Shown piece by piece: positions 7,198 to 12,997 of a stretch of 12,997 nt of DNA (position 1 is the first letter of the stretch; each line of letters begins with the position of its first letter). The DNA lies in contig LSSL01004658.1 in NCBI GenBank assembly GCA_001953115.1, positions 1-12,997 on the forward strand, in the 5' to 3' direction. The notes beneath the pieces are model-generated. The model was not told where the DNA came from and searched no databases. It worked only from the letters and a program-made list of their open reading frames with translations. The stretch is from Smittium mucronatum (taxonomy: Eukaryota; Kickxellomycota; Harpellomycetes; Harpellales; Legeriomycetaceae). A program made the translations under genes and the position numbers.

Positions 7198-7946
7198 TTA
7201 AAAAAAATATATATCTAATATTCCTTTTTACTTATTTTTAATACATTTTTGATTCGTGGTTTCATAAATACAATATCTTTTAAAGAAATCATCGCTTCTG
7301 CAATTATTTTTATTATTTTTATCTGATTTTCAATAACTTAAATTATTTATTTACTATATTTACTATAATTTACCAATTTAAATACGTTTTTTTTATAAAT
7401 TTTATCGCTATTTTGGCATAAAGGTAAATTTTTTGCCTTAAATTTAAAATTCCCATAAAATTCACATTTCTAGAAAATTTTCCAATATTCAAATATTTCT
7501 TCCAACACAACCAGCTACATAAATTGCAAGACCAACATTTTTTATACTTTTAAAAAATATCCAGTGAAAATCTGAGTTTTAACAAAATAAATGTGGAGGT
7601 ATTTTAAAGGTTTTTGAGTTTATTTTTTCTATTTTATTATTAACTTATCCATTATCTAATAAATAACACACTTCAGTCTGAGAAAATATAATTTCAATCA
7701 TTATCTAGTGTTTTTTTATTATGGTGGCAGTCTCAGAAAATTTTTTCTTGGGACTTTAAATAAATAATTTCTATATAAATTTAGCTTATTTAATAATATA
7801 AAAGCTATATTATCTCGACACCAATAATCCCATTTTAAAACTGTTTAAACTTTCATCCGTAGAAATTTACTCTGCCAAAAAGCCGTATGTTCAATATTTT
7901 GTGTTTTATCATAAGAACTTTCGGGTGGATTAAGTCATCAAATATT
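7198..7946. other. AT-rich spacer, one tentative kinase scrap
   Basis: Nothing firm. A + strand frame near 7517-7580 has L-H, then H five residues later and SENL further on, which is weakly like LHxxxxxH...HSxNI. It was not strong enough to annotate. An AATCAGAG direct repeat at 7109-7116 and 7121-7128 lies just before this interval. Confidence 0.45.
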
Positions 7947-8035
7947 GGAAATGGAGTTTTGTAAAATGATTTAGTTGGTTCTATCAGTACAGTGGAGTTC
8001 AAAGGTAAATACGAAACTACATTTTTTCACTTGTT
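7947..8035 (+). pseudogene. Kinase glycine-loop-like fragment
   Basis: LVGSISTVEFKGKYE (7971-8015) resembles the nucleotide-binding loop IGSGxFxTVYKGKY, with the GxF part deleted. The frame is open from a TAA near 7961 to a TGA at about 8043. GC is higher here (about 33%). There is no VALK lysine or later subdomain in frame. The evidence is one motif, so it may be a truncated N-lobe or chance. Confidence 0.3.
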
Positions 8036-8144
8036 TTTCTCCTGAATTACAGCATTATTTTAGCAAAAAAAATTTTTTTTAAATTTATCAAAAAAAAATT
8101 GAATAGATTAGTTAATTTTTTAACTCGCGAATTGAAATTCTGTG

Positions 8145-8176
8145 AAATCCTGATTTAGTGATAATCAGGGTTTTTT
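8145..8176 (+). repeat. Hairpin followed by a T tract (terminator-shaped)
   Basis: AAATCCTGATT (8145-8155) and AATCAGGGTTT (8163-8173) pair over 11 bp with one G-T wobble and a 7-nt loop. The T run extends to 8176, and a further T12 lies at 8181-8192. The shape is that of a bacterial intrinsic terminator. No bacterial-style gene lies upstream and the window looks eukaryotic, so a termination role is doubtful. Confidence 0.5.
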
Positions 8177-8760
8177 AATCTTTTTTTTTTTTCGCTTATA
8201 ACAGAATAAACAGGGATCTAAGTTAAAATTTCTGCCGGGATCATTTGGGAGATATTTTCTGATTAATAAATTTTACAAAGATTAATTTTGTCATTAAGAG
8301 TGAATTTTTGAGGGGAAAATATTAAATTTATGAGATTAAAGCAAAGGTGAAAAAATTGGTGTTAATTAATATATTCATATTGTTAAATTATGATCACTTT
8401 AACTAATAAAAAAAATCACTTTTTATTTTTTAGGTATTAAATGTATTTTGGTAGATTTTTTAATTTTTTCATTATTAAAATTGAATATATTGTGTTAATT
8501 TAGGCAGTTTTAATTTAAATTATAATTATACATATCAAAATATTTAAAAAATATCGGGAAAAGTTATTTTGACTATTTAAATATATATTTTTGATTTGGC
8601 ATGATTTTTTTTTGAAAATTTCAGAATCTCATGTTTGATAATTGGACGATAACGTGTAAATAATTAATTATCTATACGTGGATTATTGTATGTTTTTTTT
8701 TCTTTTTTAAAGGTTTAATTCTATATTATCAATTTAAAAAAATAAAAATGGTGATAAAAA

Positions 8761-8835
8761 TTATCGAATATAATTTTTTCCTTTTAATTTTCACAATTAG
8801 TTATACCGAATTCAATGATCACTAATATTCGATAA
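8761..8835. repeat. 11-bp inverted repeat TTATCGAATAT / ATATTCGATAA
   Basis: TTATCGAATAT (8761-8771) and ATATTCGATAA (8825-8835) are perfect inverted copies separated by 53 bases. TTATTCGAT recurs at about 8864. This is a candidate fold-back or a pair of sites for one binding protein. Confidence 0.45.
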
Positions 8836-9221
8836 AACTAATTTAGATTTTTTTAAAAATACCCTTATTCGATTTAAAATAAAGTTCTTTAAATAAAAAC
8901 ACTAAAAAGGATATGATAACTAATTATTTTTAATCTAATATTATACCATTGTAATTTTATTTTTATTTCATGAAATATTTTGATATAGAGAAAAAAATAA
9001 GAATTTCATTTTTTTAGTTATAGACATAACGGAAATCAAATAAAAATACATTTTGTAAGCACTTTAAAATGATCTTGAGTTTTTTTATGTTTTAAAAACG
9101 GAACCATAACTTTTTTTATACTTCTTTAAATACCTATCATTTTTAATAATTAATATTTTCGGATAAATAAAAATAGTTTACTTTTTAAAAAATTTCCTTT
9201 AAAAGTTTAAATATTATTCTT

Positions 9222-9284
9222 TCTATTGGTTGTTAAAAAATTATAAGAAACTTCTGGTAAGACAATCAAAAGTATACCAATAGA
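9222..9284. repeat. 9-bp inverted repeat TCTATTGGT / ACCAATAGA
   Basis: Perfect 9-bp arms (9222-9230 and 9276-9284) are separated by 45 bases and include three G/C positions. The word CCAATAGA recurs in the tandem repeat near 12856. Confidence 0.4.
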
Positions 9285-9417
9285 CTCGAAAAATTGAGAG
9301 ATACGTTTTCAGTAAATTTGGAATCACATTTTTTATTATAAAATTTTTTTTACAAAAAATAAAAAAATTGATATAAGATTCGGTTTTTTTTCTGTATAGT
9401 TTTTTTATTTTCATTAA

Positions 9418-9543
9418 TATCGAGGATTACTTTCTCGTATTCCAGGATATAGGCTATCAAAAAATTTTTTTGCTGGCTATGATTTTAATAATGGGGTCAG
9501 TGAATTTTTTTTGTTAATACAAAGTAAATTAGTACTTTTCTGA
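9418..9543 (+). other. Unassigned protein-like open stretch
   Basis: Forty-one codons are open between TAA (9415-9417) and TGA (9541-9543), with GC near 33% and mixed amino-acid use. It reads GLLSRIPGYRLSKNFFAG and continues. GLLSRI could echo the kinase FGLSRRI, but the rest matches nothing I recognise. There is no ATG near the 5' end. It may be the remains of an exon of unknown family or chance. Confidence 0.2.
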
Positions 9544-9568
9544 TTTTAAATATGAATTTTTAATTAGT

Positions 9569-9667
9569 TAAAATCAAGAAAATTTAATAGATTTTAACCC
9601 TGGAGAGATAGGTAAAAAGGGCGAGTTAAAAGAGAATCTATTAATTTTTTTATTTTTCAATTCATAG
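9569..9667 (+). other. Unassigned protein-like open stretch
   Basis: The frame is open from a TAA (9569-9571) to TAG (9665-9667). It reads NLIDFNPGEIGKKGELKEN with elevated G+C. The spacing of NP..I....EL resembles the NPxxRPxxxEL segment of kinase subdomain XI, but there is no second anchor. It is listed because composition and residue mix differ from the surrounding low-complexity frames. Confidence 0.2.
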
Positions 9668-10339
9668 TAATCATTTTATTATTAAAAAATCAATCCATTA
9701 TATGATAATGATCCATTATTATGCTTTTCATATTTTATATGTCATCAAATTAGCCAATTTATGTTATTAAATAAATATCCTTTTTTTATATTATGTGACG
9801 CCTAATTTGAAAAAATTAATAAATATTTTTAAATTTATTTGAGTAATAACCAATTTCGACATGTAAAACCACCGATTTAGTTGCAAAATAGAGCGCTTTT
9901 ACAATAAGTATCATCTTATTTTAACTTAATTTTATTTTTATATTTCATCTGAAAAAAAAATAAAAAAATATTATTAGAACAGAGAAAGTCGTATCAAAAA
10001 ATTAAAAACATAAACTAAAATAAATTCGAAATAAATTGTCAATTTTAATATATTGTTTCCTGAGATCTACCTCTTATGATTTTACCATAAATTTTGCATT
10101 CAATAAAGCCAAACGAATTTCCTTAGATATGAAATTTTCTATAATTCAATTTATACCAATGAAAACATTTTATTGATAATATTAAGTATATATTCAATTA
10201 TCTGTAATCAAAAGGGTTAAAATTTCACGCTTAAATATTTTTAACAAATCTTATATGGTCAGATATTTGCTTTAATTAACAGAACCCATAATTAAAACAC
10301 TAATCATGAGTTTAGTTTTTAAAAAAAGATAGGCTATTC
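9668..10339. other. AT-rich spacer, no gene seen
   Basis: No coding remnant was recognised with confidence on either strand. A possible decayed DFG-like phrase on the - strand near 10265-10300 is too weak to call. Confidence 0.55.
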
Positions 10340-10358
10340 ATATTCATATTCATATTTA
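10335..10358 (+). repeat. Hexamer microsatellite (TATTCA)4
   Basis: Three perfect TATTCA units are followed by TATTTA. It lies within the distal part of the minus-strand kinase relic, where it reads as a YEYEYE stretch, so it probably expanded after the gene died. Confidence 0.7.
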
Positions 10359-10696
10359 TATAATGCATATATTCCAAAATTTATTTTTACAGTATTTTTT
10401 CATTTAAATAATAGGATGTTAGATAAATATTTAAAAAGTGATTTTGGAGCATATTGCATTATTTTAAGTAACATATTCATTTCAAAAAGATATATTGATG
10501 TAAAAAATATGAGGTAAAGTGGAAAGTTCAGAAACAATAATAATTTGGGGTGTTTTCTTCTATTTAATAGAGTAGTATAAGATGAAATACCAATCTGGAT
10601 TTCTATAGGCATAAGAAGAAAATTATTGAAAAGAAAATTGACTCGTTTAAATTTTATCAGGGTCACTTTAAAATTAAAGTGTTTATTAAACCGCTA
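10340..10696 (-). pseudogene. Decayed protein kinase, hinge joined to catalytic loop
   Basis: On the - strand a 98-codon open frame ends at TGA 10400-10402. It contains IMQYAPKSLFKYL (about 10424-10462), matching the hinge motif VMQYAxxGxLRxYL. It runs straight into SNILL (10409-10423), matching HSxNILL. In the same frame past the TGA, NTVKINFGIY (10367-10396) matches NTVKIADFGIS with A lost and D to N. The roughly 40 residues normally between hinge and catalytic loop, including HRD, are missing, so an internal deletion joined the two. The upstream part (10463-10696) is Phe/Leu-rich and only loosely N-lobe-like, with an internal ATG but no clear start. It cannot be active. Confidence 0.5.
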
Positions 10697-10720
10697 AATA
10701 ATTATAAACTTTCCACTTTA
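10515..10720. repeat. 14-bp inverted repeat with nested hairpin
   Basis: TAAAGTGGAAAGTT (10515-10528) and AACTTTCCACTTTA (10707-10720) are perfect inverted copies 178 bases apart, each with five G/C positions. Between them CACTTTA-AAAT-TAAAGTG (10664-10681) is a 7-bp hairpin that reuses the CACTTTA word, giving four copies in alternating orientation. The left arm lies inside the minus-strand kinase relic. Confidence 0.65.
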
Positions 10721-10787
10721 TGAGATGCTTAGGTAGCTTTATAATTTTATAAATAATTTTCTTAGTTCTCACGGGATTGAATAATAA

Positions 10788-11130
10788 ACAAAAAAAACCA
10801 AGTTAAAAAATATAATTCTGAATTTTCGAAAGAAGGGGGAGGGCTTGAAAATTAAATTAAAACCCAGAGTTTTTAAAAGTTCGGAAAAAGCATTTGAAAT
10901 AGTATGGGGAGAAATTTTTTGAAAATTTTAAATTTAAAATCTTTTTATCTTTCTATCTTCTGTGCAAAACTTTTACTTTAAATTTTTGGATTAAAATTTG
11001 AGCTCTATTCTCTTTAAAAACATCATGTGCTAATAAATTTGGTACTTAAAAAAATAGGTATATTATTGATTAGTGTTTGTTATTTTATATAAAATTTATC
11101 GGATTTTTTTATATTTATTACCTGTTTTTT
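10788..11130 (+). pseudogene. Decayed protein kinase (hinge to activation segment)
   Basis: A clean 44-codon frame (10788-10919, TGA 10920-10922) ends in SSEKAFEIVWGEIF. That matches WSEKxxxALEIAxGLEYLH of helix E with three residues missing. GEGLKIKLK before it resembles the hinge GGxLRxYLK. A second frame gives LCKTF (10960-10974) for LHSKNI, then IKI-stop-ALFS (10990-11013) for IKIADFGLS at nearly the normal distance. It continues in frame with KFG (11035-11043) and YIID (11059-11070) for KxFG...YID. LSDFF near 11098 may be KSDIY. Catalytic and DFG aspartates are gone. It overlaps the GC-elevated patch at 10830-10915. Confidence 0.5.
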
Positions 11131-11331
11131 TAAATAAAATATCCCATTTAAAAAAATTAATCACAAATAGGAAATTAATATTATTGATAAGCTTCATTTT
11201 TAGATAATATCTTTATAATCTTCACAGGTTATTATTAAAAAAATATACATCCTTTTTATGAATATTTTATATCAATCATTTTAAAAACAAAATTACATGA
11301 GAAAAATTAGATCTCCATTTCAAAAAACGCA

Positions 11332-11451
11332 ATGAAATCAAAGTTTAGATATTTAGTTAGGATATTGTCTGAAGATCTTGTTGCGATTAAACATGTTTTC
11401 ATATCATTTAATAGAATTTCGTCTTCAAAATATAACTGGAAAAAATCTTGA
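11332..11451 (+). pseudogene. Kinase N-lobe-like fragment (VAIK)
   Basis: An ATG at 11332 opens 39 codons ending at TGA 11449-11451. SEDLVAIKHV (11368-11397) fits kinase subdomain II, where VAIK carries the ATP-anchoring lysine, and YLVRIL just before could be the decayed end of the glycine loop. No helix-C glutamate segment or later subdomain follows in frame. VAIK is short enough to arise by chance, so this is tentative. Confidence 0.3.
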
Positions 11452-12360
11452 TTAAAGGCATGTTTCCATTTTTGCATATTCAAAAATTAAAAATATAACT
11501 CGCTTTTTTAGAAAAAAAAGGCTCTAATTTCTAAAGTAAAAATAAATTATTACTATTTATTTTTTTTCGGTTTTATAATTTTACTGGTCAAATATGTAAA
11601 AAAAATTGTTTGATATCAAACCTCAAGCTTATAAAATACTTTCACTACAACTGGTATCATTTTTTTATATTCGATTAAAAAAATTTCGGAATATATTTTT
11701 TTAAAAGTATCAAGAATTATAATAGCAGTAATAATAATATTTCAATTCTGAACTTGGGAATTCTAACTTAAAGAATTCACAAATTTAGGCTTTTCATTCT
11801 CATCAAGGAAAAAATTTGATTATATTTTTATAGAAACAATTATCTACCTATGTAATTTATTATTCTTTATAATTAGATACCTTTTTCAATATTCATAGAA
11901 AAAATATGGTCAAGAAAATTTATCATATTTTTTTGACCCAATTAACATTGTATTAAATTAAAATTTATCCAGTGAAAATTTCACTCAATGGAAACATTGC
12001 AAAATGAAAATTTTTCATTAACAAATTTATCATCTATAAATAACATCAAATCAAAAAGATCTTCTAAACACAATAAAACGTCTAAAAAGTGAGAATAGTA
12101 AATAATACTAAAAATTTATCGCGAAAAAAATCCATTAAATAATCTTTTTATGTTGTTAATAGCGTTATTTTACAGTTTAAAAAAATAAGAATTTATGATT
12201 GAAGACAACGAATAATTTTGTTTTTAATTCAAATAAGTGTATTATGACTACATTATTACTCTGATTATTACACGGATGTATTCTTAAAGCCTGGATTTTT
12301 GTTATGAGAAATATTTTTCAAAAGTGTTTATATGAAATTTCGGCTTTATCAATTGTAAAT
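11452..12360. other. AT-rich spacer, one tentative scrap
   Basis: No firm feature. Near 11785-11803 a + strand frame reads TNLGFSFSS, which could be a decayed xDLGFS segment, with GN-like residues upstream at less than the usual distance. The rest is low-complexity A/T sequence on both strands. Confidence 0.5.
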
Positions 12361-12560
12361 TTGACCAAATAAGCTGGGAAATTCTTCATTTATAATTGCG
12401 ACTTTATGTAAATTTTTTTAGAAACAAAAAATAAATTTATCTTGTGAACAATGAATTTTCTCTTTAGAAAAAAAATATATTTTGATGAAAAATTTTGGAT
12501 TTTCATATATTTTTAGAATAACTTTAAACTAGTTATATGATTTTTTGTTTTAAAAAAAAT
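12361..12560 (+). pseudogene. Decayed protein kinase C-lobe (catalytic loop to subdomain VIII)
   Basis: YNCDF (12391-12405) resembles IHCDL of the catalytic loop, and ATTCTTCAT just upstream may be the LH of helix E. KNFGFSY (12488-12508) matches xDFGFSx with D changed to N. After a frame change YMIFCFKK (12534-12557) matches YIDPKCFKN with one residue lost. Stops interrupt every frame. The distance from DFG to YIDP is shorter than normal. A competing NF at about 12451 sits at a better distance from the catalytic aspartate, so the exact alignment is uncertain. Confidence 0.4.
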
Positions 12561-12997
12561 TTTAGGCTGTTTTAATAATAAAATATGTAAATGAGCACTG
12601 ATATTAACTTAAAAAAATTCATTAATTTTATTTTTTTAATATAAATTAACTCCAAGTTCTGCAAATACATATCATTCAAATTACTACTAGGTTTTAAAAC
12701 TATTTAAACACTTGGAATAAAATTTAAAGCTTTTATACGCGCGTTTTTGGATTTAAGAATTTCTTTTTTATCTCACCAGATATTAAAAACAAGTATTACA
12801 GGGCTTTTTATAGTAATAGACCCTTTTTTTCATTATATATAGCCTTTTTTTCATTCCAATAGACCCTTTTTTTAGATTTGCGGGGTTATTTTTTTAATGA
12901 AAATATAAAAAGCGTTATTATTGGTCTGATCAATTGTTTATAAAGATCAAAAAAAAAAAATATAACACCTAAGAACAATAGGATTTTAACCAATAAT
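12561..12997. other. AT-rich end segment with tandem repeat
   Basis: Apart from the tandem repeat at 12801-12880 and an A12 run (12949-12960), no feature was recognised. No open frame is long enough or protein-like enough to annotate. Confidence 0.6.
12801..12880 (+). repeat. Degenerate 22-bp tandem repeat, about four units
   Basis: The consensus is ATAGACCC followed by T7 and CATT. T runs start at 12805 (T5), 12824, 12845 and 12867 (T7 each), giving periods of 19, 21 and 22. The words AATAGACCCTTTTTTT and CCTTTTTTTCATT are shared between units. This is a true short satellite, not a homopolymer accident, because the GACCC part repeats as well. Confidence 0.75.

Larger units (their letters stand above)
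8036..9417. other. Long AT-rich spacer, no gene seen
   Basis: About 1.4 kb without a recognisable remnant. It contains a hairpin with a T run at 8145-8176, an 11-bp inverted repeat at 8761-8771 and 8825-8835, and an inverted repeat at 9222-9230 and 9276-9284. A short phrase near 8236 recalls an HRD loop but has no second anchor. Confidence 0.55.

Noticed and set aside
1..12997. Bacterial endosymbiont or organellar origin
   Set aside because: No rRNA, tRNA, ribosomal protein or respiratory gene in 13 kb, no long open frame even if TGA is read as sense in the places checked, and repeated eukaryotic protein kinase motifs.
1..12997. CRISPR array
   Set aside because: No direct repeat of 20 or more bases recurs at regular spacing; the only periodic element is the 22-bp satellite at 12801-12880, which has no spacers.

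Overview
The window is extremely AT-rich (roughly 80% A+T by eye), full of short A and T runs, and has no open frame longer than about 98 codons on either strand. I find no intact gene, rRNA, tRNA, CRISPR array or bacterial operon layout. This is not bacterial or organellar gene-dense DNA. It looks like gene-poor nuclear DNA of an AT-rich eukaryote.

Reading all six frames for decayed protein motifs shows a recurring theme. Many stretches look like broken, frameshifted remains of one family, the eukaryotic protein kinase domain. The wording of the relics (HSKNIL-type catalytic loop, ADFGLSK/DFGLSRRI, FGVIPYIDPK, NKKSDIYSLGVLLWEISSG, KCWD..P) resembles the TKL-like kinases that are hugely expanded in arbuscular mycorrhizal fungi (Glomeromycotina, e.g. 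Rhizophagus). That lineage is my best guess, with moderate confidence. The GC content is low even for that group, which would fit long neutral decay.

Layout: 1-250 holds a 23-G run, CGGGT/ACCCG elements and a nested inverted repeat. 470-601 is a doubtful kinase-like stretch. Better relics lie on the + strand at 1141-1395, 2764-3380, 3590-4185, 4345-4880, 5011-5094, 5719-5880, 6800-7197, 7947-8035, 10788-11130, 11332-11451 and 12361-12560, and on the - strand at 2186-2460 and 10340-10696. The best supported keep several kinase subdomains in the right order and close to the right spacing (1141-1395, 2764-3380, 4345-4880, 6800-7197). Others rest on one or two motifs.

Between the relics are AT-rich spacers with palindromes, hairpins and small repeats, including a 22-bp degenerate tandem repeat at 12801-12880. 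There is no sign that any gene here works. The picture is a birth-and-death cluster of kinase genes in which every copy is dead. All motif matches were made by eye without a search tool. Because one family was sought in six frames of 13 kb, some weaker calls may be chance.
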